A stretch of 64,000 nucleotides of DNA from an uncultured Acetatifactor sp. (GCA_934436245.1 CAKSAM010000011.1:14995-78994); one strand, 5' to 3'; numbered from the stretch's first letter, positions 1 to 8,131 are shown. Made by a program: numbers and translations. Notes: generated by a model not told the origin, from the sequence alone.

Positions 1-208
1 TCTTCACCAGATCCTGTCCTTCAAAGGTAATGGTGCCTTCCTTCGGAGTCAGTAGTCCGGATACGGTGTGCAGGATCGTTGTCTTACCGGCGCCGTTGGC
101 TCCGATCAATGCAATGACCTCGCCCTCATCTACGTGGAAGGACACACCTTTTATGGCCTGTATCATGCCGTAATATACTTTTATATCATTTACTTCTAAC
201 ATTGCCAT
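1..208 (-). CDS. livF: LivF, branched-chain amino acid ABC transporter ATP-binding protein (N-terminal part only)
   Basis: Cytoplasmic ATPase subunit of a high-affinity branched-chain amino acid importer; only the first 69 codons are inside the window. The translated start (MAMLEVNDIKVYYG) leads into a Walker A motif, GANGAGKTT, at about residues 39-47, the form usual for LivF. A GGAGG ribosome site lies 9 bases before the ATG. It follows livG by 13 bases in the same direction and would be the last gene of livHMGF. The family call is firm from motif and context; the C-terminal half, including Walker B and the signature motif, cannot be seen. Confidence 0.93.
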   Translation of the reverse strand, partial: MAMLEVNDIKVYYGMIQAIKGVSFHVDEGEVIALIGANGAGKTTILHTVSGLLTPKEGTITFEGQDLVK

Positions 209-221
209 AGCTGTTATCCTC

Positions 222-980
222 CTATTCACCCAGATAAGCCTTGATGACTTCCGGATTGTTCAGCACGTCGCTGGTCTTGCCCTGACACAGGACACGGCCA
301 AAATTCAGAACCGTTAATTCCTCACAGATTCCACCTACCAGCTTCATATCATGCTCAATCAGAAGGATCGTCATATCAAAATGCTCTCTGACAAAACGGA
401 TAGTATCCATCAGCTCCAGTGTCTCGTTAGGGTTCATGCCCGCAGCAGGCTCGTCTAACAGAAGCAGCTTGGGTTTGGTTGCCAGTGCTCTGGCAATCTC
501 CAGCTTTCTCTGCTTACCATAAGGAAGATTGTCAGCCAGTGTCTGCGCTTCCTCTGCCAGTCCGAACACTTTCAGAAGTTCCATGGCTTCTTCTGTCATC
601 TGTTTTTCTACTTTATAATATTTCGGCAGACGTAAAATACCGGTCACAGTACTGTAACCCATATGATTATGCAGACCTACTTTTACGTTATCGATCACAG
701 ACAGATCCTTGAACAGCCGGATATTCTGGAAAGTTCTTGCGATGCCGGCCTGATTGATTTCAATGGTCTTTTTGCCGGTGACATCGTTGCCATCCAGGGT
801 AATAATACCCTCTGTGGGCTTATACACACCGGTCAGCAGGTTAAATACCGTAGTCTTACCGGCACCGTTGGGACCGATCAGTCCGTATAGAGCACCTTTT
901 TCAATCTTAATATTAAAATCATCTACAGCGCGAAGTCCGCCAAAAGAAATGCCTAAATTTTTTGCCTCTAATAATGCCAT
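222..980 (-). CDS. livG: LivG, branched-chain amino acid ABC transporter ATP-binding protein
   Basis: Second ATPase subunit of the LIV-type importer. The 252-residue protein has Walker A (GPNGAGKTT, about 36-44), the family insert with NIRLF following the Q-loop, a LSR-type signature region replaced by YGKQRKLEIARAL, Walker B (LLLLDEPAAGMNP) and the H-loop (LLIEHDM). The LDEPAAGMN form is typical of LivG rather than LivF. GGAGG precedes the ATG by 10 bases and overlaps the end of livM, whose stop is 3 bases away, so translation is probably coupled. Length is normal for the family (about 255). Confidence 0.96.
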   Translation of the reverse strand: MALLEAKNLGISFGGLRAVDDFNIKIEKGALYGLIGPNGAGKTTVFNLLTGVYKPTEGIITLDGNDVTGKKTIEINQAGIARTFQNIRLFKDLSVIDNVKVGLHNHMGYSTVTGILRLPKYYKVEKQMTEEAMELLKVFGLAEEAQTLADNLPYGKQRKLEIARALATKPKLLLLDEPAAGMNPNETLELMDTIRFVREHFDMTILLIEHDMKLVGGICEELTVLNFGRVLCQGKTSDVLNNPEVIKAYLGE

Positions 981-982
981 GA

Positions 983-2065
983 TTATTCAGCCTCCTTTTT
1001 TACAGACTTCTTGAATCTGGCTGCCACTTTTTCTCTCCACTCAATACATTTCGGAGCCCAGTTGAACAGCATCATTACGATCAGTACGATGGAATAGATC
1101 AGCATACGGTAATCGTTCAGACCACGTAGCAGCTCCGGCAGCAGGGTCAGGATCACAGCCGCAATAATAGAACCACGGATGTTGCCGATACCACCCAGTA
1201 CCACGAATACCAGGATCATAATGGACATATTATATCCAAAGTTCTTGGGCAGTGCGGTCAGGGTAGACAGATTGTGTGCATACAGTACACCTGCCACGCC
1301 TGCCAGTGCTGCGGAGATGGAGAATGCCATCAGCTTATATTTGGTAATATGGATACCTACGGATTCCGCTGCAATGGTATTGTCACGGATAGCCATGATC
1401 GCACGGCCGTCTCTGGAATGGATCAGGTTCAATACAATGAACAATGTGATCAGTAACAATACGATACCGATCGTAAAGCTGGAATCATGTGGGGTTCCGG
1501 TAATGCCCTGTGCACCTTTGATAATAACATCTCCGTCCTCTGCCATATTCAGATCCATAGTATTGGTAAAGGAAATGTGGAAACCGTTCTCATCCCGGCC
1601 TACAAACAGAATATTTACCAGATTCTTAATAATCTCGCCGAAAGCCAGAGTCACGATGGCCAGATAGTCACCTTTCAGACGAAGTACGGGAATGCCGATC
1701 AGCAGTCCGAAAATGCCGGCAAAAAAGGCACCGATCAAAATTGCAATGAAAAAGCGAAGTCCGGAAGGCATTCCACTATTCTCCATAACTTTGGAGAAAA
1801 ATGCACTGGTAAATGCACCGATACACATAAATCCGGCATGACCAAGGCTCAGTTCGCCCAGAATACCTACGGTCAGGTTCAGGGATACTGCAAGGATCGC
1901 ATAAGTACACAGAGGTACCAACAGTCCCTGGATCAGACTGCTCACACTTCCGGCAGATACCAGGATCTGCATGATCACATAAGCTGCGATTACCATGCCG
2001 TAAGTAATAAGGTTATCCCGGAAGGTTTTATTCATTTTCTTATTCGAATTCGATAATTTCTTCAT
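983..2065 (-). CDS. livM: LivM, branched-chain amino acid ABC transporter permease
   Basis: Integral membrane permease that pairs with LivH. The 360-residue protein begins with a short basic cytoplasmic tail, then about ten hydrophobic segments. It carries family motifs SLGHAGFMCIGAF near residue 75 and the cytoplasmic EAA-like stretch DNTIAAESVGIHITKYKLMAF near residue 235, the site where the ATPase subunits dock, followed by SAALAGVAGVLYA. It lies between livH (21 bases upstream) and livG (3 bases downstream). No frameshift or truncation was seen. Confidence 0.96.
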   Translation of the reverse strand: MKKLSNSNKKMNKTFRDNLITYGMVIAAYVIMQILVSAGSVSSLIQGLLVPLCTYAILAVSLNLTVGILGELSLGHAGFMCIGAFTSAFFSKVMENSGMPSGLRFFIAILIGAFFAGIFGLLIGIPVLRLKGDYLAIVTLAFGEIIKNLVNILFVGRDENGFHISFTNTMDLNMAEDGDVIIKGAQGITGTPHDSSFTIGIVLLLITLFIVLNLIHSRDGRAIMAIRDNTIAAESVGIHITKYKLMAFSISAALAGVAGVLYAHNLSTLTALPKNFGYNMSIMILVFVVLGGIGNIRGSIIAAVILTLLPELLRGLNDYRMLIYSIVLIVMMLFNWAPKCIEWREKVAARFKKSVKKEAE

Positions 2066-2086
2066 AATCTACACCTGCCTCTTCCC

Positions 2087-2971
2087 TTATACTTTTTCCT
2101 GAATATTCTTGCCAAACAAACCGGCAGGTTTTACCAGGAGCACAACGATCAAAACTGCAAAAACAATTGCATCCGCCATCTGGGAAGAAATATAGGCTTT
2201 GCCGAAGATTTCAATAATACCGAGCAGAATACCGCCTACCAGTGCGCCGGGAACAGATCCGATACCGCCGAACACGGCAGCTACGAAAGCCTTGATACCG
2301 GGCATAGAACCGGTATAAGGTGTCAGGGAAGGATATGCGGAACATAACAGTACGCCTGCCACTGCAGCCAGTCCGGATCCGATGGCAAAGGTAAGTGCAA
2401 TGGTTCCGTCCACATTGATACCCATCAGCTGCGCAGCCCCCTTATCCTCGGATACGGCTAACATTGCCTGACCGGCTTTCGTCTTGTTAATAAAAAACAT
2501 CAGCCCCCCCATAATGACCAGACAGGTCACAATCGTCACGATGGTCTCTCCGGTGATATTGATCTGGCCGTCTGCCAGCTTTACAGCCGGAACAGATACT
2601 ACAGAAGTAAATGCCTTGGCATTTGCCCCAAAGATCAAAAGTGCTACATTCTGCAGCAGATAGCTGACACCGATGGCGGTGATCAGAACTGCCAACGGAG
2701 AAGATGCCTTTCTGAGGGGCTTGTATGCCACCTTTTCAATAGCCATTCCCAACAGGGTACAGGCGATAACAGCTGCAAGGACACCAATTACGGGAGAAAG
2801 TCCCATGGTACTGCACATTGTATATGTAATAAATGCACCGACCATAATGACATCACCATGTGCGAAATTCAGCATCTTGGCAATACCGTATACCATGGTA
2901 TAACCTAATGCGATCAACGCATAGACACTTCCCAGGCTGATACCGTTGATCAGATAACCGATAAAACTCAT
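2087..2971 (-). CDS. livH: LivH, branched-chain amino acid ABC transporter permease
   Basis: First permease of the LIV importer. The preferred start is the ATG at 2971 (MSFIGYLINGISLGSVYAL), because GGAGGT lies 6 bases before it; an in-frame ATG five codons upstream lacks such a site. The 294-residue protein shows YALIALGYTMVYG, LNFAHGDVIMVGAF and, in the C-terminal half, AFVAAVFGGIGSVPGALVGG, all typical of LivH. It heads livHMGF and has its own predicted promoter, separated from livJ by a terminator, which fits the usual excess of binding protein over membrane components. Confidence 0.95.
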   Translation of the reverse strand: MSFIGYLINGISLGSVYALIALGYTMVYGIAKMLNFAHGDVIMVGAFITYTMCSTMGLSPVIGVLAAVIACTLLGMAIEKVAYKPLRKASSPLAVLITAIGVSYLLQNVALLIFGANAKAFTSVVSVPAVKLADGQINITGETIVTIVTCLVIMGGLMFFINKTKAGQAMLAVSEDKGAAQLMGINVDGTIALTFAIGSGLAAVAGVLLCSAYPSLTPYTGSMPGIKAFVAAVFGGIGSVPGALVGGILLGIIEIFGKAYISSQMADAIVFAVLIVVLLVKPAGLFGKNIQEKV

Positions 2972-3051
2972 GTGAACTACCTCCATTCATGCGATTGCAC
3001 AAATCTTCCATAAATAATCTTCTGTTTTCTAATAAAACAAATTCAAAAATA

Positions 3052-3080
3052 AGTATAACAGAACAACACATTAATAGCAA
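3052..3080 (-). promoter_or_regulatory. predicted promoter of livHMGF
   Basis: On the minus strand, -35 TTGCTA (3080-3075) and -10 TATACT (3057-3052) are separated by exactly 17 bases. It lies between the livJ terminator and livH, leaving a leader of roughly 75 bases. An inverted repeat covers the spacer and -35 box (see 3058-3089). Confidence 0.6.
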
Positions 3081-3089
3081 CTGTTCTGT
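3058..3089. repeat. inverted repeat over the livH promoter, candidate operator
   Basis: Perfect 8-base arms ACAGAACA (3058-3065) and TGTTCTGT (3082-3089) are separated by 16 bases, with centres 24 bases apart. They bracket the -35 box of the predicted livH promoter, a position suited to repressor binding. No regulator is identified; the operator role is inferred from position and symmetry. Confidence 0.45.
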
Positions 3090-3097
3090 CGAAAAGG

Positions 3098-3127
3098 AAA
3101 GAGGGCTACCCTGCGGTAACCCTCTTT
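3098..3127 (-). terminator. rho-independent terminator or attenuator after livJ
   Basis: Minus-strand stem AAAGAGGGTTACC / GGTAGCCCTCTTT with a four-base loop and one G-U pair; a CCTTTTC stretch follows. It sits 20 bases past the livJ stop and before the livH promoter, so it probably limits read-through from the abundant livJ message. Confidence 0.75.
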
Positions 3128-3146
3128 GGAAACTTTCTTCAGCAAA

Positions 3147-4364
3147 TTACATAGCCTTGTAAGCACCATTCTCGATCACAACAGCCTTAGGAGCCTTGTT
3201 AGCCTCACCGTCTGCAGTCCAGGTCATGCCGTTACCGGTCAGACCATCTACAGTGATCTCTGTCATGGCAGCCTTCATACCGTCACAAATATCAGAAACA
3301 CTCATATCAGGTGTTACACCGCTCTTCTCGATTGCAGCCTTGATTACATAAATTGCATCATAGCTGTCTGCTGCGAACTGATTAGGAGTCTCACCGTATT
3401 TTTCCTTGTACTTGGATACGAAGGACTTGGTCAGATCATCCGTTGCATCAGCAGCGAAAGGAGTTAACAGCATAACGCCCTCGGTCAGAGATACATCGAA
3501 GTTATCTACACCACCAAGGATACCGTCCATACCGTCACAGGAGAACCACTTGGGAGCATATCCCATTGCTGCAGCCTGGGTCAGAATAAGTGCGGATTCC
3601 TGATAATAAATAGGAAGGAATACCATATCAGCACCGGCATCTTTTGCCTTCTGTAACTGAACAGAAAAATCAGTCTTGTTATCAGCAGTAAATGCCTCAG
3701 CAGCTACTACTTCAAACGGCTGGTTCTCAGCTTCTTTGGCAAATTTCTCATAAATACCGGAAGAATATACATCGGAACTGTCATAGATGACTGCTACCTT
3801 CTCAGCCAGACCGTTCTCACCAATGTACTGTGCAGATGCAAGACCCTGGTTAGGATCGGAGAAGCATACACGGAAGTTGTTGTCATACTGAACACACTCT
3901 ACAGCAGATCCGGAAGGAGTGATCTGGAACATATTGTCTTCTTTTGTCTTATCTGTAACTGCAATACACGCACCACTGGTAGTAGAGCCATCAATGATCT
4001 GTGCACCCCAGTCCTTTAATGCATTGTAAGCATTTACGGATTTCTCGGCATCTGCCTCATCATCCTGGAACTTGAATTCTACCTGATAACCGTTGATACC
4101 ACCTGCTGCATTGATCTCTTCTACTGCGATCTCTGCACCGTGCTGTACAGCCAATCCGTAAACTGCTGCGCCGCCGGTGGTGGGTCCGATACCTCCGATC
4201 TTAAATACACTGCCTGCAGCTGCGCCATTATCACCAGCTGCGCTCTCAGTTGCAGCATTGGTACCTGTTGCAGCAGAACCGTTGTCTGTATTGCCACAGC
4301 CAGCCATGGACATTACCATAGCAGATGCTACGGCAACACTTAAAAACTTGTTAAATTTCTTCAT
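3147..4364 (-). CDS. livJ: LivJ-type branched-chain amino acid-binding lipoprotein
   Basis: Extracellular solute-binding subunit, tethered to the membrane by lipid. The signal peptide is MKKFNKFLSVAVASAMVMSM, then AGC with Cys23 as the probable lipidation site, followed by a Gly/Ala/Asn-rich linker. The mature part is a type I periplasmic-binding fold: FKIGGIGPTTGGAAVYGLAVQHGAEIAVEEIN at about 54-85 and YDAIYVIKAAIEKSG near the C-terminus. Length 405 is normal for Gram-positive LivJ. GGAGG precedes the ATG. Substrate is inferred from the livHMGF context; other small amino acids are possible. Confidence 0.94.
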   Translation of the reverse strand: MKKFNKFLSVAVASAMVMSMAGCGNTDNGSAATGTNAATESAAGDNGAAAGSVFKIGGIGPTTGGAAVYGLAVQHGAEIAVEEINAAGGINGYQVEFKFQDDEADAEKSVNAYNALKDWGAQIIDGSTTSGACIAVTDKTKEDNMFQITPSGSAVECVQYDNNFRVCFSDPNQGLASAQYIGENGLAEKVAVIYDSSDVYSSGIYEKFAKEAENQPFEVVAAEAFTADNKTDFSVQLQKAKDAGADMVFLPIYYQESALILTQAAAMGYAPKWFSCDGMDGILGGVDNFDVSLTEGVMLLTPFAADATDDLTKSFVSKYKEKYGETPNQFAADSYDAIYVIKAAIEKSGVTPDMSVSDICDGMKAAMTEITVDGLTGNGMTWTADGEANKAPKAVVIENGAYKAM

Positions 4365-4383
4365 AATATCTTCCTCCTTTTTA

Positions 4384-4410
4384 ACAATGTATACAAATAT
4401 ACAATGTATA
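4384..4410. repeat. direct repeats in the livJ leader, candidate operator
   Basis: The plus strand holds ACAATGTATA twice (4384-4393 and 4401-4410), 17 bases apart, within a broader imperfect palindrome running from TAACAAT (4382-4388) to ATTGTTA (4411-4417). It lies between the livJ promoter and its ribosome site, where bound protein or RNA structure could control expression. Function is inferred. Confidence 0.35.
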
Positions 4411-4424
4411 ATTGTTATTTTTGT

Positions 4425-4453
4425 ATATTACACGCTTCATTTTCGTTTGTCAA
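4425..4453 (-). promoter_or_regulatory. predicted promoter of livJ
   Basis: Minus strand: consensus -35 TTGACA (4453-4448), a 17-base spacer and -10 TAATAT (4430-4425). The start site would be near 4418, giving a leader of about 54 bases before the livJ ATG at 4364. This is the best sigma-A-like match seen in the window. Confidence 0.75.
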
Positions 4454-4584
4454 TGGCTTTTATTTTCCTCTTTGGCATTTCACTATGTTAAAATAGATCA
4501 AGTTGTAATTTTTTTTATTAAAAAAGGTTTATTTTTCAAACCCAGGGAAATACTATCTTTGAAACTATTATTAATAGAAACTTC

Positions 4585-4631
4585 AAAAAAATGTCTGTAA
4601 AGAATTTGCTTCTGCAAATTCCATACAGACA
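4585..4631 (-). terminator. terminator of the rsfS transcript, placed beyond the DUF378 gene
   Basis: Minus strand: arms TGTCTGT/ACAGACA enclose a second perfect stem GAATTTGC-AGAA-GCAAATTC, and seven T residues follow at once (4591-4585). It is a strong terminator for transcription leaving rsfS (stop at 4853), 220 bases away with the DUF378 gene in between. Read on the plus strand, the same hairpin lies immediately before the DUF378 ribosome site. Confidence 0.75.
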
Positions 4632-4646
4632 GGATAAGGAGATTTT

Positions 4647-4856
4647 ATGGGGAATAAATATTTGGATGGAACCGCTCTCACCATAGCTATCATCGGTGCT
4701 GTCAACTGGGGACTGATCGGGCTTTTCCGTTTTGATCTTGTGGCATTTCTGTTCGGCGATATGTCCTGGCTTTCCAGAATTGTATATGTGTTGGTAGGGA
4801 TCTGCGGCCTCTATCTGATCAGTTTCTTTCTCCATCTTGGAGACGATCAGACTTAA
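4647..4856 (+). CDS. DUF378 family small membrane protein
   Basis: A 69-residue protein of unknown function with two hydrophobic segments: about 10-30, containing GAVNWGLIGLFRFDLVAFLFG, and about 43-63 (RIVYVLVGICGLYLISFFL). The NWGLIGLF and RIVYxLVGxxGLY motifs are those of DUF378. AAGGAG precedes the ATG by 6 bases. It is one of very few plus-strand genes here, and its stop overlaps the rsfS stop by 4 bases in convergent orientation. No convincing promoter was seen; TTTATT-17-TACTAT upstream of 4560 is a weak candidate. Confidence 0.85.
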   Translation: MGNKYLDGTALTIAIIGAVNWGLIGLFRFDLVAFLFGDMSWLSRIVYVLVGICGLYLISFFLHLGDDQT

Positions 4857-5206
4857 AGTTCTTCTGTGGGAATCTGTACACCATCTCTCCAGATGCGTTC
4901 CAGATCATAAAGGAGACGGTTTTCCTTGTCAAAGACATGTACGATCAAATCACCGAAATCGAGCAGTACCCAGTTAGCTGTTTCATATCCTTCGGTCTGT
5001 CTGGCAGGAAAACCGGCTCTTCCCAGCTTCTCTTCCACATTGTCACACAGCGCCTGAATCTGACTGGAATTATTACCGCCGGCAATAATAAAATAATCTG
5101 CAATTACAGATATTTTACTGATGTCTATCACTTTAATATCTTCTGCTTTTTTATCATCTAATGCTTCCACGGCAAGCTTTGCCATTTTTCTGGATTCTTC
5201 ACTCAT
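4853..5206 (-). CDS. rsfS: RsfS, ribosomal silencing factor (Iojap/YbeB family)
   Basis: Binds ribosomal protein L14 and blocks subunit joining when nutrients run low. The start at 5206 (MSEESRKMAKLAVEAL) is chosen because AAGGAG lies about 10 bases before it; an in-frame ATG 11 codons earlier would lie inside yqeK and make the protein unusually long. The 117-residue product has the family stretches KAEDIKVIDISKISVIADYFIIAGGNN, EGYETANWVLLDFGDLIVHVF and YDLERIW. The start overlaps the yqeK end only through the ribosome site. Last gene of the rplU-to-rsfS series. Confidence 0.95.
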   Translation of the reverse strand: MSEESRKMAKLAVEALDDKKAEDIKVIDISKISVIADYFIIAGGNNSSQIQALCDNVEEKLGRAGFPARQTEGYETANWVLLDFGDLIVHVFDKENRLLYDLERIWRDGVQIPTEEL

Positions 5207-5213
5207 AGAAATA

Positions 5214-5798
5214 TTACTCCTTGCTCTTTTTATTTTCATTATAATATTGATAGGTCTCTTCTGTCATGGGATCCATCTCCCCGTCCCCGGATTTCAGATA
5301 ATCCAGAGTGTCAGCAAGAATCTTCTTCACTGCCTCATCCAGGTCAATAAAAGCCATCTGGCGGATCATCTTAAGATTCGGAGCCTGCTTTCTGCCGGGT
5401 TCGATATAATCCGCTGTAAAAATGATCTTTTCCAGAAGTGTCATCCCCGGATGTCCTGTCGTGTGATATAAAATAGCACTCAGGATCTCAGGATCCTTGA
5501 TCTTGTATTCCTTTTCCGCCAGATAACTTCCTACCTTGGCATGTAAAAGATAGGGATTGCGCCGTTCCACCTCCGTCACCGGAATACCATGCTTCTCGCA
5601 GGCTGACAATAATTTCTCATCTGCCATGCATTTGGCACAATCGTGAAGCAGTCCGGCCACCTGTGCCCGTTCCACATCCTCGCCGTAGCGCATGGCCAGT
5701 GATGCCGCAGTATATTCTACCCCCTGCGTATGAACGAAGCGTTTTTGATCCTGTACTTTTTCCATTTCTCTGGTCAGTTTCCTCAAAGTATCACTCAT
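5214..5798 (-). CDS. yqeK: YqeK, HD-domain Ap4A hydrolase
   Basis: Predicted symmetrical diadenosine tetraphosphate hydrolase of the YqeK branch of HD-domain enzymes. Metal-binding residues are visible: RFVHTQGVEYTA (first His), GLLHDCAK (the HD pair, about residues 57-58), HAKVGSYLAEKEY and ILYHTTGHPGM. The ATG at 5798 is preferred to one seven codons earlier; it overlaps the nadD end by 8 bases, and AAAGGGG lies about 10 bases upstream. nadD-yqeK-rsfS is a common order in Firmicutes. Length 194 is normal. Confidence 0.94.
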   Translation of the reverse strand: MSDTLRKLTREMEKVQDQKRFVHTQGVEYTAASLAMRYGEDVERAQVAGLLHDCAKCMADEKLLSACEKHGIPVTEVERRNPYLLHAKVGSYLAEKEYKIKDPEILSAILYHTTGHPGMTLLEKIIFTADYIEPGRKQAPNLKMIRQMAFIDLDEAVKKILADTLDYLKSGDGEMDPMTEETYQYYNENKKSKE

Positions 5799-6405
5799 CC
5801 TGATAAAGCCCCTTTTCATCCATATATTCTCTCACCGCTTCCGGTACAAGATAACGTACTGAGAGGCCATTACGTCTTCTCTCACGAATTTCAGAAGAGG
5901 AAATCTCGATACACCGGAAGGGAAGAAGCTGAATCTGCGCTTCAAAGCATTCTTCCAGTTCCGCTTTTTTGCTTTGCATACCGCCCATATCCGCTTCCCC
6001 ACGCACTGCCGCCAGAATCCCACATGCAGCAAACAGGCGGTCCACACACTTCCAATATTCCATTGTGTACAGACAATCCGCTCCACAGATAAAGAAGAAC
6101 CGATTCTCCGGATATTCCTTCTTCAGCTGTTCCATAGTCTCATAGCTGTAAGAATTTCCAGAACGCCTGATCTCTATATCCAGGCAGCGGAATCTGGTAT
6201 TATCTGCAATAGCCAGACATACCATCCGGTATCTATCCTCTGCCGACAGGATAGTAATGCCTTCTTTACTTTTCAGATAAGAACACCCTGTGGGAACCAT
6301 CCATATTTCATCCAGTCCTGCTGTCTCCAATGCATGCTCTGCAAGTAACAGGTGTCCTGTATGAATTGGATTAAAAGTTCCTCCCATAATACCTATTCTG
6401 CTCAT
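5791..6405 (-). CDS. nadD: NadD, nicotinate-nucleotide adenylyltransferase
   Basis: Adenylates nicotinate mononucleotide to deamido-NAD in NAD synthesis. The N-terminus has the nucleotidyltransferase motif GGTFNPIHTGHLLLAE (HxGH at about 16-19), followed by EIWMVPTG, FFICGADCLYTMEYWK and the ATP-binding ISSSEIRERRRNG near residue 170. The 204-residue length is typical. An AGGGGGG-containing ribosome site precedes the ATG. It lies directly upstream of yqeK, with overlapping ends, and downstream of yhbY. Confidence 0.96.
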   Translation of the reverse strand: MSRIGIMGGTFNPIHTGHLLLAEHALETAGLDEIWMVPTGCSYLKSKEGITILSAEDRYRMVCLAIADNTRFRCLDIEIRRSGNSYSYETMEQLKKEYPENRFFFICGADCLYTMEYWKCVDRLFAACGILAAVRGEADMGGMQSKKAELEECFEAQIQLLPFRCIEISSSEIRERRRNGLSVRYLVPEAVREYMDEKGLYQDE

Positions 6406-6452
6406 GGTTTTTATCCCCCTGCATGCAGTGAACGGTGAACAGCTGTTACGAA

Positions 6453-6743
6453 TTATCTGGGCAGTTCAATCTTTGGCTTGTCCTTATCGGGTTTGTATAA
6501 TACGATCTTTTTACCGATCACCTGTACCACCTGGGAATGGGTACGCTCTGCCACCATTTCGGCGATTGCTCTGGGATCGTCAAAGCAGTTCTTCAGCACG
6601 CCGATCTTGATCAGTTCATTATTGTTGAAAGACTCACCGATGGCTGCGGTAAGTTCCGGAGTCAGGCTGGATTTTCCCACCTGAAAAATAGGATTCAGAT
6701 TACTTGCCAGACTCATTAAATAGGCTCTCTGTTTGCTTGTCAT
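6453..6743 (-). CDS. yhbY: YhbY family RNA-binding protein (CRM domain)
   Basis: Small protein associated with 50S ribosomal precursors. The start at 6743 (MTSKQRAYLMSLASNL) has AAAGGA 7 bases upstream and matches the family N-terminus; the longer frame begins seven codons earlier without a good site. It is 96 residues, one CRM domain, with NPIFQVGKSSLTPEL, NELIKIGVLKN and VQVIGKKIVLYKP; the GxxG loop typical of CRM domains appears as VGKS/IGKK elements. It lies between obgE and nadD, as in many Firmicutes. Confidence 0.93.
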   Translation of the reverse strand: MTSKQRAYLMSLASNLNPIFQVGKSSLTPELTAAIGESFNNNELIKIGVLKNCFDDPRAIAEMVAERTHSQVVQVIGKKIVLYKPDKDKPKIELPR

Positions 6744-6800
6744 AATTTTTCCTTTCACAGACATCCACTTACTTATGGTAATCTCTGTTTGTCACAGAAT

Positions 6801-8093
6801 TTATTTATAGTAATCAAAGGACAGACCATACATACGGACTGTATCACCCTCCTGGATACCCAGTGCTTCCAGTTCCTCCAAAATGCCGGTATCTTTCAGG
6901 AAATTCTGGAAGAAGGTAAATCCCTTCTCGCTGTCCAGATTCGTATAACCTAACATCTTCTCGATCTTAGGTCCTTCTACTACATACTCGTCCTCTTCCT
7001 CATCATAGGTTACGGTATAGGCATCGTCCACAGATCCCGTCATGCTATCCGGGAAGTACTCCTGTGCGAAGACCGTAGTCTCTTCTCCAATCCCCTGAAG
7101 CATTTCATTTACTTCATATAAAAGTTCCTTTACCCCCTGACCGGTTACTGCAGACATGGGGAATACCTTAATCCCCTTCGGCTCGAACTCTGCACGGATC
7201 GCCTCCACGGGATCAGACCCATCCTCGGTGTAAATGGCATCGATCTTGTTTGCCGCAATGACCTGGGGACGTGCAGCAATTTCCGGATTATAAGCTTCCA
7301 GTTCCTTATTGATAGCATAGATATCCTGAATGGGATCTCTGCCTTCTGTACCTGCTGCATCCACAATATGGATGATTACCTTGGTACGCTCGATATGGCG
7401 CAGGAACTCGTGTCCCAGTCCCACGCCTTCAGAAGCACCTTCGATCAGTCCGGGGATATCCGCAATAACGAAACCACCGGTTCCTTCCAGATCCACAACA
7501 CCAAGATTCGGATTCAAAGTGGTGAAATGATAGTTGGCAATCTTCGGTCTAGCATTGGTCACTCTGGACAGAAAAGTGGACTTACCCACATTGGGGAATC
7601 CTACCAGTCCTACATCGGCAATGACCTTCAGTTCCAGCAAAAGTTCCAGTTCCTGTGCTGCCTGTCCCGGCTGCGCATACTTGGGAGCCTGCATGGTACT
7701 GGTGGCATAATGCTGATTACCATTACCGCCCTTGCCACCTTTTAGAAGAACAACACGTTTGTTGTCTCCCGACATATCCGTAATTACCTGCCCACTCTGT
7801 GCTTCTTTGATTACGGTTCCGGCCGGGACTTTGATAATAATATCTTCTCCGTCCTTACCACGGCAGTTCTTTTTGCCGCCTTCTTCCCCGTCTCCGGCCT
7901 TGTACTTACGGATGTGCCGGAAATCGATCAGGGTATTCAGCCCCTCATCCACAACAAAGATCACGTCTCCGCCGTGACCACCGTCTCCACCGTCAGGGCC
8001 GCCACTGGGAACATATTTTTCGCGGCGAAAGGACACATGACCATCTCCGCCTTTACCGCTTCTTACGTAAATTTTAGCTCTGTCAGCAAACAT
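6801..8093 (-). CDS. obgE: ObgE, GTPase in ribosome assembly and stress response
   Basis: Essential GTPase acting on the 50S subunit. Domains in order: the glycine-rich Obg fold (1-158, with GGxGGxGG repeats such as GGPDGGDGGHGGDV), the G domain (G1 GFPNVGKST about 165-173, G3 DIPGLIEG, G4 NKID, G5 SAVTG), and a C-terminal OCT domain (about 350-430, ending GDTVRMYGLSFDYYK). Length 430 matches Firmicutes Obg. GGAGA precedes the ATG. It follows rpmA after a terminator-like hairpin, so it is probably expressed at a lower level than the ribosomal proteins. Confidence 0.97.
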   Translation of the reverse strand: MFADRAKIYVRSGKGGDGHVSFRREKYVPSGGPDGGDGGHGGDVIFVVDEGLNTLIDFRHIRKYKAGDGEEGGKKNCRGKDGEDIIIKVPAGTVIKEAQSGQVITDMSGDNKRVVLLKGGKGGNGNQHYATSTMQAPKYAQPGQAAQELELLLELKVIADVGLVGFPNVGKSTFLSRVTNARPKIANYHFTTLNPNLGVVDLEGTGGFVIADIPGLIEGASEGVGLGHEFLRHIERTKVIIHIVDAAGTEGRDPIQDIYAINKELEAYNPEIAARPQVIAANKIDAIYTEDGSDPVEAIRAEFEPKGIKVFPMSAVTGQGVKELLYEVNEMLQGIGEETTVFAQEYFPDSMTGSVDDAYTVTYDEEEDEYVVEGPKIEKMLGYTNLDSEKGFTFFQNFLKDTGILEELEALGIQEGDTVRMYGLSFDYYK

Positions 8094-8131
8094 TTTGTTC
8101 TCCTTTCCGACAAAATCCTTTACGGACTAAA

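Noticed and set aside
4500..4590. Promoter for the DUF378 gene (TTTATT-17-TACTAT) and a loose dyad near 4556-4587
   Set aside because: Weak -35 match and an A/T-rich background make both likely by chance.
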